From Amphibalanus amphitrite (Eukaryota > Arthropoda > Thecostraca > Balanomorpha > Balanidae): DNA of 64,000 nucleotides. Within the stretch, counting starts at the first letter, position 1. Each line of letters starts with the position of its first letter. The translations under genes and the position numbers were made by a program. The notes beneath the pieces were generated by a model, which was given only the letters and a program-made list of their open reading frames with translations, made no database searches and was not told where the DNA came from. Positions 1 to 13,929 of the stretch are shown here, in pieces. Location: the NCBI RefSeq assembly GCF_019059575.1, contig NW_024881585.1:315001-379000 (forward strand), given 5' to 3'.

Positions 1-61
1 TGTGCATTGTCGTTTAATAGTTTAATACCGATACCGACCATTTTCAAAAGAGGCTAATTTC

Positions 62-2254
<2,193 letters not shown>

Positions 2255-2300
2255 CACCACTACCCCTACCCCTACCACTACCCCTACCACTACCCCTACC
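2255..2300. repeat. Short CCCTAC/CACTAC tandem repeat
   Basis: About 46 bases alternate between CCCTACC and CACTACC units. It is a simple-sequence tract without coding meaning. Confidence 0.85.
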
Positions 2301-2419
2301 TTGAAATTTGCCTTTGGTGCAAATTTCAGAAATGCAAATAGGGCAGGGTGGTTATACCTAGTCTCTACGCAGGCTGCCACTCTGACCCTTCCCTCCCCAC
2401 TTTACTATGGGTCGTAGTA

Positions 2420-2629
2420 CAGTCTGTCTTTAAAGTACCGCGCAAAGTGACGTGGATCCATCAAGCCTGACCGATGAAGGACTGCTAAATTTGAGTCACC
2501 AAAGCAATGGACATCCTCGTCCATTCCCCAGGTCAATTGGTTCGGTGACTTTCAAATTATAGCAGGCCCTTCCTCGGTCAGGCTTGATGGATCCACCGTC
2601 ACTTTGCGCGGTACTTTTAAGACAGACTG
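2420..2629. mobile_element. 210-bp MITE with Tc1/mariner-type ends (TSD TA)
   Basis: The two ends form a near-perfect inverted repeat of about 60 bp starting CAGTCTGTCTT. Each end is directly flanked by TA (2418-2419 and 2630-2631). A TA target duplication and a CAGT-type terminus are typical of Tc1/mariner elements. There is no room for a transposase, so this is a non-autonomous foldback/MITE. The central ~90 bp is also partly self-complementary (ATTTGAGTCACC versus GGTGACTTTCAAAT). Confidence 0.88.
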
Positions 2630-2631
2630 TA

Positions 2632-5041
2632 CGCACTCGCGAGTAACTGGGCGGAGCAAATGGTCACCGATACAGAGGCGGAACTGGTTGCCCTCCCGCT
2701 CGCCGAGCGACCTACCGCTAAAACCCGCGAGACCTGTACCAGCGCCAAACCAGTCGTCAGCCTTTCATATGAAACACAATGATAATTAAACTGTCTTCTG
2801 GACAAATCCTGTAAGACGTATCTTAACGTTAGACGATATGTCTTGAAAATTATTTCGAAACTGTTAACTCCGCATCACCCTGTTTGTTCGTGACTCGGCT
2901 TCGTCCGTTTCTCGTTCGTTCGACCACACTGTCTTGAGCAAGCTGTATTCAGCAATTTAACAGAAAGACAAAGTACAAGGTAAATATGCCGGTTTCGAAA
3001 TAATATCTGAGTGAGCAGAGTAAATTAAAACGATTTAAACATTGGCCTCAATGCCAAATACTTTTCTAAGTACTAATTACACACAATATCACCGAGAGTA
3101 AAATCAGGGGTCGCAACCTATTTCAAATTTAGGTGCGACAGCAGGATGCACTTCTGGTCACCCCCAAACAGACGATGAAAATGTTAATTTACTCGCCAAA
3201 TTTTACTGACGCTTACGGCAGTAACAAATATCTTCACTTAAGGTTTATATCCAAATGTCAAAATGACGTATGATCGGTACGTTGAGCCCAACGAACGTAC
3301 TATGCGTACATTCCAATAGTTGCTTTGTCACCAAGTGCTCGCTGGAAGATAATAATTGTGTTCAAAATGCTTACGTCCTAAGGGATTTGATTAGCAGAAC
3401 ACGACAATATACTACAACCGGCAGATTATTTTGGACAATGCTATAGTGACTTAATGGGATGTCTGCTGCATATGACTGTACCCAACAAACTCGCTACACG
3501 AGATGCCGTTATGAGGAGGTGTTCCCCGTACTATTCCCTTCGTCAATTCGACGAATTTCTTCGGTCAACTCTACTGTTCAACGAGGTGAAAATATCCATT
3601 ACCCGTTCCATATTAACTGTCCTGGAATATCCCATAGAATCAGTTGTGGATTGGTATTGTATGCCCCATAACTGCCAAAACAATCCTTATGTGCCAAATC
3701 CCTTTTGCTCTTTAGGTAAAATATCCGTATCCGTCAACGCCATCCATCTCTCATCCCGTTCAATACAATTAGATTTTAACAGCTCTCTCGTGACTCACGT
3801 ATTTTACTCATCACATCCATGTCACGCTGAGCGTGTCTGTCTATTATACGATAGAATAGTCAATATTTCATCGTAACATTTACATAGATTCCCTGACTCT
3901 TTAACCAATTGAACGCAACGAAACCTCTGCCCGACCCCCACCAAACACGATTTGGCAGCACTGTAATGACGCCTGCTGGGCGTGAAGTTTTCCCTTCACC
4001 ATAGGGTTTACACACAAACTGGTCAAAGTTTGAGCCAGGATATACTAGTCTAAAAATGCAAAAAACGAACAAATTTTGGCATCAATAGATTCAGCATTTC
4101 ATCGTGTGCCTCAAACCGTCCATCATTTGGCCTCAAAGGAGGTAAAAATTGTTCAAATCGAAGTTGAAAAGATGCTTTCTGAGCACATAATCTGGTAGCA
4201 ATCACGTGACCTGCTATAAGCAGCTTATCGATAATTTACAAACATAATTATTAATATGCTGCTTTAAACAACATTAATCATACATTTTGAGCTTTCAGTA
4301 CTTTAAATAAGGTCAAAACATCGCAAAACACAAATGTTAATACAATAGTCACGTGGGTGTCAGGAAATGTCACAGGTGCGTCAAATTTGTGACTGGGGCT
4401 TTACTTTCAAACATCGGATCTACCTGTTTCTTATAGGTATCTTGCCTCTGCCCATTCTACAATTATATGTATTGCACTTCCGTGGTCTTTTCGATTTTAC
4501 TGTGACCACAATCCCTTGGCACTCAAATGATCTCTTCTTATTTTGGGCAATGGACACGAGGGCATCTATACTCATCTTTAATGCACTCATGAACGTCTTT
4601 CGCCGTTGACCGACTACTACACCATCCGGATATCTCGTCACTATCGACCGGCATCAGCCAGTCACCGTGGCACGCCGCCACGTGTGACCATTGCCAACGC
4701 TGTCAACACTATGCCATCTCTATGTGACACTTCATTGTTAATCTTCAAGTTCATTAACCACAAGTTCTTCTAATTGCATATTTGTATGTATACTGTTTCC
4801 AATACTTTGTTTGAACTATTGCTGAAGCAGCACATCACAAAGCTGCCATTTATATTGTAAGCCTGACTGGCTACATTGCAACTTGTATGTATGTATGTGT
4901 ACTGTTTGGGACAAGTCTATGAAAGCATATTTGTATGTGTGTAAGCTTACAATATCTTGTTTCACTTCTCAGGCCACCGACCAAAATACGAGTTCTGCAC
5001 GGTGTTATGCTGCCAACCTCCATGAGTCACAACGGACCGTC
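2632..5041. other. Unannotated stretch, no gene seen
   Basis: AT-leaning sequence with many stops in all frames. The longest open frames (for example around 3454-3876) lack any recognisable domain and look random. A short TGTATG run occurs near 4885-4900. No repeat boundary was identified. Confidence 0.5.
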
Positions 5042-5049
5042 ATACACAT

Positions 5050-5311
5050 TAGAGATGTCAATCGGATACCAACTTTTTGGTATACCGATACCAAACCGAT
5101 ACCAACTTGGTATTTGGTATTTCAATCGTAATGTGTTTGGTATTTTGTTGGTATCATAAACCCTCACTTATGTATAAGAGGCTAAAAAATCGGTAAAAAG
5201 TTGGTATTTCCCTCATTTTCACAAGTTGGTTTGGTTTCGGTATTTTCCCGTGGTTTTGGTTGGTATTTGGTTTGGTATCGGTATTCCGAATTTCCGTAAT
5301 TGACATCACTA
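5050..5311. mobile_element. 262-bp hAT MITE, copy 1 (TSD ATACACAT)
   Basis: The ends read TAGAGATGTCAAT and, inverted, TAGTGATGTCAAT. A perfect 8-bp duplication ATACACAT flanks the element (5042-5049 and 5312-5319). TAG-type short inverted ends plus an 8-bp TSD are the signature of hAT elements. The interior is full of TTGGTAT/ATACCAA words and has no coding capacity. A copy that looks identical by eye, in the opposite orientation and of the same length, lies at 48581-48842. Confidence 0.95.
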
Positions 5312-5319
5312 ATACACAT

Positions 5320-6302
5320 GCACGCAACAGACCGAGCTCCAGGCCTCCGCCGCCAGCCACCGGCCCAGGCCGGCAGCGGAGACGTCGAGATTCAGCGAGT
5401 CGAGATCTGGTACATACCACGTCTTCAACACGACCCTGGCGCCACGCCCACGATATCCACACGGGCGCGGTTCACTCATCGCCGAACAAGACGGGTCGTC
5501 TACTGCCTCTGGCGCCGCAACACACGCATCCTATCGTGTGCGGCCAGGCTGAACAGAAGAGGATCACCAGCAACATGATCCAGTACCAGCGACATCGACT
5601 CGGGACGTCTGCTACATCTCTGCTCGCACTGCGCCTCAACGAGGTTCGTGCTCTGCCTCAACTACCTCTGGGCTGCCAAAACTGGAGTCCAACGGAAAGG
5701 ACCACATAGAGAGATCCCACCACACAAAGGGACATCAATCGCAGGCTGGCCAGAGGCTGCAACCGTCAGAGACCTGAATCTTCAAGTGCAAGAGATTCGA
5801 GTAGCAGACTGCGCACAAAGACGTCCATCTCGGTCACGTGTTGTTATTTTGACGCCTCCTGTTGTCGGCTCATGGGGGAGGGTAAGATAATGTCGTAGCG
5901 AACCTGGGTTCAGCCTTGCCAACGCGTGCGACGCCGTTCTCAGGGCACAGTCTCTGTCAAACGAAGAGCTATTTCTAACGAGCTCGCTTGGCAGGGACCA
6001 AGCCCCCCATGAGGCGGCGCAGCTTACGTTACGGGCTGACCTCACATTTTTGCGTTCGTGTTGGCACCACGACTGGTATAAAACTGTGACGTGTTACAAA
6101 AATACAGGCAGTGCTTCGGATCGGCTCTTTGGTGGAGGACGGGGCACTGCTCCCGAAAAGAGGTAAGGGGTCCTGCCGCGACTGAGTCCTTGGTCGCTTA
6201 TTTTCTCAGTACTTGTCTGCTGGCTCGGTATGCTTGCTGGATCAGATTATAAGTTTGCAATATTTTAGTGTCAGTCGTAGTAGTACAGTTGCACGCGCCC
6301 AA
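5320..6302. other. Unannotated stretch, no gene seen
   Basis: The GC-rich part around 5320-5800 has open frames on the + strand without a recognisable domain. A TATA-like GGTATAAAACTG occurs near 6074. This could be the leader or promoter of a decayed element, but no repeat partner was found in the window. Confidence 0.4.
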
Positions 6303-6661
6303 TGCTGATTCTTTGTTATTTTGCCGACTCGAAAATGATTGGTGGAATTTGAATTTTGATAACGAGCGATCTTTCTGATTGCGAGCGAACGACCAACGAT
6401 TACGACAACCCAAATGGACTTTATATCATCACCGTGGTTTGTCCGACGATGGCCAACGTTTGGTGAGTGTTACCTCTCTTGTCTTGGTTAATGGTTTGAT
6501 TTATGTCTCTGATGTCTCTGAACACATGCGATGTCATTTCTTCTGTTAGCTCATATGTAATCGAAAATTGTCCTTTGCAGAAACCGATAGTGAAGACGAT
6601 AAAAGGGACTGTACGTGCAGCACATCGCGTTTTAACCGTATAATCGGATTCGGTGATGACA
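6303..6661 (+). repeat. Left direct repeat of BEL-1 (probable 5' LTR)
   Basis: This segment repeats at 13930-14430 with few mismatches. It begins TGCTGATTC and ends GGTGATGACA, so it has TG...CA limits. The left copy lacks 146 bp that are present in the right copy (13985-14130). Position on either side of gag-pol supports an LTR, but no matching TSD was seen. Confidence 0.65.
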
Positions 6662-6770
6662 GTTTCAAACGTATGCATCTTGACATGATAGGTTAAGGCA
6701 CTCAATCCCGGCTCTACTGCACTGTTTGCGACCTGATCAAACGTAACTTCCAGAATTTGTCTACGCAGTC

Positions 6771-8330
6771 ATGGCTGACAATACAGCACAGTTAAAACAG
6801 AAACGCAAATACGTTCTTGGTAAACGCTCTTGGTAAGCTTACACGTGCGAGACGTCGTGCTATAGTAATGATTGAAGCCAAGGGCAGCAGGACAGATTTG
6901 CTAAGACTAATGCCAGAACTTGATGCAGCGTTTCTGGGATTGCGAATGATAAATGATCAGTACGTTGATAGTCTCGAAGATACAGATGCAGTGGAGAAAG
7001 CGCGACAATACGTCGTAGAGGCTGAGCGCAATTATGAAGAAACAGTTAACAAAATAGAAGAGCACCTGGTTGAAAGAAAGGATGAGCCAGAATCAGTTGT
7101 AAATTATGGGTCACAATGTTCCAAGTTGTCAAATGCGTCATATGCTTCAAAGCTGGCTGAAATATCGGTTAAGGTAAAGAATTTGGAACTCCAACAGCTA
7201 AAGAAGCGACATGAGCGTCAACAAAGGGAAGAAAACCTAAGAAGAGCACATGAAGTGGAAGAGGCAGAAGAAGCACGGGCGGTGGCTGAGCTGGAGGCGA
7301 AACTGACTTTAGCTGCTGACAGTCAGCTGAGCTGGGAGAGACGTGACGATTTTGAAGACAGGGATTGTTGTGACTTCGAAAATGAACCAGGTCCTCCCAA
7401 AGACGTTGAACGTTTTCATTCGGCAACTTCAGCCCCGTCGCATACACATCGTTTGGGCGCCCAGCAGGTCACAAATCAAGCACAAGGGCCCTTCAATAAC
7501 GGTTGCAGTTATCTTCGGAACTTACCTCGATTAGAATTGACAAAATTTAGCGGAGCGCCTGGAGAGTGGCCTAGATGGTATTCCCTTTTTCAAACTCTAG
7601 TCGACAGCCAGGACTGTCTGTCAGATACTGAAAAAATGGCGCACTTACAGGGCGCAGTGGTCAGACCTGCGCAGAGTACTATATCTGGCATGTTATATGA
7701 CGGCCGTCTGTACCGTTCTGCGTTGCTGAGAGTCTGGAAGGACGCTATGGGAGGCAGGAGGACATAGGACATAGGACATGCCAATATGTTAGCAATATTT
7801 CAGTGTCCACCTCCGATTTATCTCCATGTCGCGTCTATGGAGAAATTTCATTCAGCTCTTCATTCAGCCGTAAGAGTGTTACAAAAATTAGGATATGATG
7901 CCGATCTCTGAAGCACTGAAAATCTACGAAGTGTTGTGAAGAAACTTCCAACCGAATTGAAGAAAAAATGGGGACAACATTTACTGGACATGGAGCCAAC
8001 GAAGCCAACGCTTGCCAGTCTCGACGATTGGATGCAGCGCCAAGTTCGAGTGGCCATTAACTATGCATCAGTTGCACCAGAAGAGCACAGACTAGGCAGG
8101 ACCAAGCTGGCCGCGACCAAAGAAATATCATGCCGGAGAGTCGCTCTGAATACTGGTGTCGCTACATAGGTGGAACAGCAGTTGTGTATCTTGCGGAGAC
8201 CAGCATCGCTTGGATAAGTGTCCCCAATTTCTGGAGCTGGATACAGATAAGAAAGCAGAATTTGTCTTCACGTCAGATTTGTGTTTGTATTGTTTGAAAG
8301 TCGGCCATAGATAGGGCTAGACAGTGTCAC
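6771..8330 (+). pseudogene. BEL-1 gag remnant with CCHC knuckle
   Basis: An ATG at 6771 opens a frame that shifts after about 17 codons. The main gag frame then runs to a stop near 7765. It contains a long charged, Glu/Arg-rich coiled-coil-like stretch (about 6980-7330) followed by the BEL gag signature around 7530-7700 (FSGAPGEWPRW, then a conserved Phe/Leu region). Further gag is readable in shifted frames (7800-8160), and a zinc knuckle with CVSCGDQH spacing lies at about 8188-8230, followed by CLYCLKVGH at about 8282-8310. Gag would form the particle shell and bind RNA. Several stops and frameshifts make it non-functional. Confidence 0.8.
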
Positions 8331-8363
8331 ATTGCCAAGCAATGCTCAATCGACGGCTGAAGG

Positions 8364-9130
8364 ATGCGGCATCACTACTTACTGCATGGCAGTAAGCGAG
8401 TGAGTCGAACCAGCGACGACAAGATGAAGAAATCCGATCAGCTGGATGAGGAGCCGCCCGCTAAAGTCATAGCGGCCGCGGGTCATCTCGGAAGCAGCAC
8501 CACGACCCTGCTGCAGGTGGTGCAGGTGAGGGTGCTTGGTGCACAGGGACGGGCAAAGACAGTGAATGCCCTTCTCGACCCAGGTGCCCAGACGTCCCTT
8601 TGCTCTGATCAACTGATCCGTGACCTGCAACTCACAGGAGAGGGCCACATGATTCAGCTGCTAACTGTCATGGGTTGCAGGGGGAAGCAGAAGGCGCATC
8701 GGTTTACTCTTAACTCTTTGTCCAATTCATGAAGCTAACCCAAGACCTATAATAGTACCGGAGGTGTTTTCAGCGCCCGAGCTACCAGTAAAAGTGCCTA
8801 ACCTAGAAAAAGGATTACACAAATGGGAGCATGTTCGAGACCTGTGCATCACGGGGTACAATGGGCAAAAGATTGAGCTTCTTTTGGGTGCAAATGTACT
8901 CGAATCAGTGTTACAACGGGAGGTAAGAGTTGGAAGGCATGGGGAGCCGATTGCGGTACGAACGGCATTCGGCTGGGCACTTTCTGGCTCTCTAAGTGAA
9001 CTAGTCCCAGAACCAATGCAACAAATAATGTTTTTTAGTCACGTGAAGACAGGCAGCGTGTTGGATGACTCCGTACAAAAGTGGTGGGATACAGAGTCTT
9101 TCGGAACCAAATACGAATGCGATTTTCCCA
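8364..9130 (+). pseudogene. BEL-1 aspartic protease and linker remnant
   Basis: The frame from 8364 shows a retroviral-type protease core (LLDPGAQTSLCSDQL, about 8571-8615). The usual active-site motif is D-S/T-G; here the middle position is Pro. After a frameshift near 8730 the frame from 8764 continues into the conserved BEL segment between protease and RT (LLLGANVLESV, TAFGWALSG, WWDTESFGTKYE). It breaks at 9121-9130, exactly where the 3.6 kb insertion begins, and resumes at 12724. Confidence 0.8.
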
Positions 9131-9491
9131 GGGGCGTCGAAGTCTAGTTCCTACCAAACTGGCACTCCCATGCCTACGTCACCACGAGGACGCCCGAGGG
9201 CATTTACATGTTGAAGATAGGGAAATGGCCATAGTTTGGAGCCGCCTGAAGGGCAACCTTGAGATAGATGATAATGTAAATGTGTGCTAATATGATCATC
9301 AACATGCTATTTATCCAAATCTAGGGCCAATTAATCGATAACTTGTCACGTTTTCCAGTGGTGATGCGCTAACATTCATGGTTCTTGCAGTCAATAAGGG
9401 TGTTGCATAGTGCGATTCAGTCGCATTATCGACTTTAATGCCATAAACCGCCACGGAACATACGATTTGCAGCTCCCTGACGTGACAGCTG

Positions 9492-9877
9492 CCAGTAGGG
9501 CTCCGGAGTCGGAGTCATGAAGTCGGTCGGAGTTGACAGGTCTGACCTGAGTCGTCGAGTCGGAGTCAGAGTAGATTTTAAAAGCTGGAGTCTGAGTCAG
9601 ACGTCAGTCACCGAAATTCGATCCCCTCCGCAGACCTTTCAGGGTTCCGTAGTCGGAGTTGTAGTCGGTCGGAGTCAACAGTTCTGACCAGTCAGTGTCA
9701 GAGTCGATTTTGAAAGCCAGAGTTGGAGTCGAAGTCACCAAAAATCCATTGCCTCCGCAGACCTGCTAGGGCTGTGGAGTCGCGGAGTCGGTCAGAGCCG
9801 ACATTTGAAATCAAAGTCAGAGTTGATTTTTGAAAGTCTGAGTCAGAGTCGGAGTCATCAAGAAACCCACGATCCGC
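9492..9877. repeat. GGAGTC-rich tandem repeat, three units of ~110-155 bp
   Basis: Three imperfect units start near 9492, 9647 and 9767. Each has a TAGGG-C-GGAGTCGG-like start, runs of GGAGTC/GTCAGAGTC, a GATTTTNAAAG core and a CCTCCGCAGACC tail. The TAGGGCTGTGGAGTCGG start resembles the end of some hAT-type repeats, but no 8-bp TSD was found, so the family stays open. Confidence 0.8.
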
Positions 9878-10777
9878 AGTACCATGCAGTAAGGGCGCTG
9901 CCGATCGATGCCCTAAATTGCCCATGAATTGAATGAATAGATGACATTGATTAGGTAGGTACCTTCTTCTATTATTCATCCCCTGCCACTTGGAGGACTT
10001 ACTTTCAGTAGAAAAAGACGCATTATTTGTTTGTTTATTTATTGACAATTATTTTTTTAGCAGTTATAGGGATACAGACACAGAACACAATGATAGTGCA
10101 CCTCGCTGGTGCAAATCATTGCTAGATAGATGGCCATTGAAGAATCAACTGATTTTCCTGGTGGCTCTCGTTTTCAAGCAACTACATACTAGACTTGTAA
10201 GATCTCGATTGATTGCTCACCGTCTGGCGTCTTCCAAGGTTTTCTGAAAGCTAATCAAACGTTGCCATGGCTGCTCTTGATTGCATGGCGCTTGCTGGTT
10301 CTGGGTTCTTAATTGGTGGTTCTTGCGTCTGATCCTGTTGCTTCATGTTCCATCACATCACATTAAATTTATAATGGAACAGACACTTCTACCTTTTATT
10401 TCACTATCAGTCGACTTGCATTTACCCCTGTGGCCTGCTCGCCTTTTTATTTCCACGCTAGAATCTACAAATTATTGAAAAAGCCTCGGATAAAAAAGCA
10501 AGAAAAGTATGTCAAGTTAAATAATTGAGACGGTCCCAGAAAATTAAAAAAAAAACTGTCCATCTCACTTCCCTCACTTCACAACAAAAACCACAGCAAA
10601 ACATGAGAAAGAGTCCTTAGCAACGCCCTAGCAACGCATTTGTCTGAAGTGCGCAATATGTGTCACATCTGGAAAATTTAGTAGCTACTTGATTATTCAA
10701 CTAGAGTTGGACTATATCAGCTAGGCTTTTATATAAAAAATAAGTGTTTGCTTATCGAATTTATAGCAACTGGTTGC
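9878..10777. other. Unannotated stretch, no gene seen
   Basis: AT-rich sequence between the GGAGTC repeat and the Harbinger-type element. Short open frames have no recognisable domains. Confidence 0.45.
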
Positions 10778-10780
10778 TTA

Positions 10781-12579
10781 AGCCCGGTTCCGACTACGGT
10801 CACTTCAGGCCCAATCAGGCCAGATCAGGCCCAATCATTCCCAAAAAGGCTGAAAAAGGCGTTCGGCCTGACGACATGCCAGTGCGAACCGGAGCGGCTG
10901 ATCCGGCCTGAACTGGCCTGATCGGACCTTCAGGCCAGATCAGGCCGAAGTTAACTTCAAGTCAACTTTTTGGGCCTGATCGGGCCTGACGCTGCGCCCG
11001 CCATTTTGAATTTGCATTGGCGCACATGCTACATTTCACGGTAAACGTGTTTTTTTTTTGTGTCACTTTTGCGAAACGAAGGTACCATTTTTATTTTTGC
11101 AAATACACGCAAAAATAGATTCATCATGGATTAAGCACGAGACATTGCACATGATTTTTAGATGACTATTGTTGCCATTCATTTCGTCGGCATTTGGCAT
11201 TTCATTCATTGAAGCCTATAGTTGTTACGGAAAATATGCCTAGCAGGTGGTAGTTGATTAGATTTCCAGTTAATTAAGAAAAACACGGCCTGATGGCAGT
11301 TGACAAGGGGCTCTTGATACATACTGTTGCAAAATACCCATGGCTGTACGATAAAAGTCACAGGTCATATAAGGATAACATTAAAAAAACTTAATTCTTG
11401 GCACGAGATCTCCAAAAACCTGAAGATTACAGAGGATGAGGCAAAGAAAGTATGGACTGATTTACGGAACTCATACCGGAAGATCCACGCTCGGGTGAAG
11501 GCCGGGGCGCGGAGCGGGTCAGGAGCAACTGACGCCGCCAAACATCAAGGCTCCCGATGGTGGCTATACGAGTATCTCGCCGTATGTCTCAGTGGAAAGC
11601 AAACTTAGCGCAGGTCAAAGTGATTAAGACGTTAAACATGATTGACGACATGTAGAGGCCATCTTTGACGGTTGGCTGTACTTGTTTTGTGTAATGCGCA
11701 TTGCGTAGTGTGAACCACATGATTATCGCGTGTATTTTGCTTCTCACACTTTAGCAGGACATGCAGTTCGGCTATCAAATCTTAATATAACTGTTACGAC
11801 TGGAACGTGCTTGTGTCAATCTTATTTGATAAAAATACAGCATTCGGCAGTGCACAAAGATCAGAGTCGAATAAAACTTCATGCATTAAATATTAGCCCC
11901 CTACATGTGTCCAATGAAAAAACAAAAACAAAACAAAGCAACGTCAGAGGCGGCAGCATCATTCACTCCCCATACACACATCACCCAGCACCCCGCTTAT
12001 TCGGCCCAAGAGGGCCAGAGCTATAACGTCATGCGTTCAACGTGCCCTCGCATTTTCATATATTTACCCAATTTCCGGTGTTTCATGTCGCACAAACCGG
12101 ACAGGATGAGATATTGGGACGATGGGCCCAGGACCAAACGGTTCGCGGTCGAATGCTTGGCCATCAACACCGCGAGATTGGTGCAATAGCTCCGATAGCT
12201 CTTTGTTTTTTTTCGGATATTGTGTATCGCATACTGATCTCAATTGAACGGAAATTCAAATACACTGATCGTAACGCATATACCGGTATAACAGCTCCAA
12301 CGACTGCCGCTACGGCTAACAGAATCGGAGCCTCTTCGAAGTTCCTCTTCTGAGGAAAAAAATGTAACAAGTAACAACCACAAAAAAACACAAATAAAAC
12401 ACATGTTCCGCCTATAAAAACACACACAACCACGCCGACCAGCCGAAACGGCCTGATCAGGCCGAGCGTCCGACGCCGGCTCAACTTTGGCCTGAACGCC
12501 TGATTGGGCCTGATCTGGCCTGATCTGGCCTAATGTGGCCTGATGTGGCCTGAAGCAACCTCATAGTCGGAACCGGGCT
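10781..12579. mobile_element. PIF/Harbinger-type element, 1.8 kb (TSD TTA)
   Basis: The ends are inverted copies of AGCCCGGTTCCGACTA, directly flanked by TTA (10778-10780 and 12580-12582). A TWA-type 3-bp duplication is the hallmark of PIF/Harbinger. Both subterminal zones (about 10800-10990 and 12440-12560) are packed with GGCCTGATC/CAGGCC words, plausible transposase-binding arrays. The interior encodes a broken MADF-domain protein but no DDE transposase, so it is a non-autonomous derivative that kept or picked up an accessory gene. Confidence 0.9.
11293..11608 (+). pseudogene. MADF-domain protein remnant in Harbinger-type element
   Basis: An ATG at 11293 opens a frame with the first half of a MADF (Myb/SANT-like DNA-binding) domain, including the VAKYPWLYD signature. 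The frame is lost at an A-rich run near 11386 and continues one frame over (through about 11396-11608) with SWHEIS, VWTDLRNSYRK and a closing WWLYEYL block. MADF proteins bind DNA, and Harbinger-family transposons commonly encode a Myb/SANT/MADF-like partner next to the transposase. One frameshift separates the halves. The adjacent homopolymer makes either mutation or an assembly error possible. Confidence 0.8.
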
Positions 12580-12723
12580 TTAACTTTGAAATAATGATTT
12601 GTTTCAGAAAAAGCTTGTTTGCGACATATTTGTAAAGTAACAACGGAAATAGCTTTGACTCGTGCGCTATTCTAGTACATTTTTGGTAGAAAACTTCGTC
12701 CAACCTTATGTTTTAGGGCCTTG

Positions 12724-13928
12724 GATTTTCCCATGTCCGCTGAAGACAGAAGAGCGATACAAATTTTAGATCGTACCACGACGAGAGTCGGTGGGCATTA
12801 TGAAGTGGCGCTACTCTGGAAATCTGAGGATATTCGAATGCCAAACAATTATAGTGTAGCACTTCGTCGTTTGTGTTCGACAGAGAAAAGACTCGGCAAG
12901 GACCCAGAAAAGGCGGCAGGTTATGGCGAAGTGCTGATGGGATACGTACGGAAAGGACATGCTCGAAAGCTGACTGCTGAAGAGGCTGCCACAATCGGTC
13001 CTAAGACATGGTTCCTCTCACATCACGGAGTATCTAATCCAAACAAGTCCAAGCTACGTGTAGTTTTTGATGCGGCTGCCACCTATCAAGGAACATCCCT
13101 AAATGAAAATCTTCTTACTGGTCCTGATCTGTTACAAAATCTCGTGGGCATTATAATGCGATTTCGCGAAGAGAGGGTGGCCTTAATGGCCGACATCACT
13201 GAAATGTTTCACCAGGTGAGAGTTAGATCAGAAGATCAGTCGGCACTGACTTTTTTGTGGAGGAACTGTGACACAGCCAGGCCCCCAGATCACTATAGAA
13301 TGCAGGTCACTATCTTCGGCGCCCGATGTAGCCCAGCAGGCAGCAATAGCAAGCTACGTTCTGCAGAAGACTGCCGATGACCAAAAGGATGGGACTGCGC
13401 TTGGAAAAAGGGCTGCTACAGCTGTACGAAACAGTTTCTATATGGACGATTTCCTTCGTTCGGAGATAACAGAATCTGAAGCAAAGGATATAAAACAAGA
13501 AGTAACGAAAATAGTGGGTAAAGGGGGATTTACTTTAACGAAATGGGTCAGCAGCCATCCAGAAGTACTGGGCAGCTCAAAGGTCAGCCCAGCCGATCTG
13601 ACGGACATTGATCTGTCACGTCGTCAGGGTCACGAACGTGCCCTAGGGTGTGTCTGGGTTCCCAGTGAAGACATAATAGGAGTGAGAAATCGCGCACACC
13701 AAGTTTGTGAGACGAAGCGTGGCGTGTTGAGTCGGGTGTCTATGATATTTGACCCCCTTGGAATTGTGGCCCCCTTTATGCTCCGTGGTAAGCTGCTGGT
13801 GCAAAAACTGTGGTCTCTGAATTACAAGTGGGACGATCAACTGAAAGGAAAGGAGCTGCTGGATTTCCGCCTATGGCTGGCTGAGCTTCCATCACTCGAA
13901 AATGTACGCATCCCACGCTGTCATAATC
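12724..13928 (+). pseudogene. BEL-1 reverse transcriptase remnant
   Basis: BEL/Pao RT begins here with the VVFDAAATYQG segment (about 13060-13092), then LMADITEMFHQV (about 13183-13218, the first catalytic Asp) and the FLWR block. A frameshift near 13315 moves the reading to the frame that carries the YMDD catalytic motif (about 13439-13450). The frame then runs through the thumb/connection region (RGVLSRVSMIFDPLG, about 13720-13764) toward RNase H, but ends abruptly where the right flanking repeat starts (13930). RNase H and integrase are therefore absent. Confidence 0.88.
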
Positions 13929-13929
13929 A

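Larger units (their letters stand above)
9121..12733. mobile_element. 3.6-kb insertion inside BEL-1 with 10-bp flanking repeat
   Basis: The word GATTTTCCCA occurs at 9121-9130 and again at 12724-12733. The BEL coding sequence stops matching immediately after the first copy and resumes in frame at the second. That is the expected footprint of an insertion with a ~10-bp target duplication. The inserted block (9131-12723) holds a GGAGTC tandem repeat and a Harbinger-type element, but has no terminal inverted repeats or recognisable coding of its own that would name its family. Confidence 0.65.

Noticed and set aside
1-60. ATACCGATACCG and AAGAGGCTAA words resembling the interior of the 262-bp hAT MITE
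   Set aside because: Too short and no ends or TSD; may be chance.
5260-5709. 149-residue open frame partly inside a MITE
   Set aside because: It begins within the hAT MITE and has no recognisable domain or matching paralogue.
6421-6705. Minus-strand open frame also conserved at 14193-14549
   Set aside because: Conservation follows from the repeated LTR-like flanks of BEL-1; no recognised domain.
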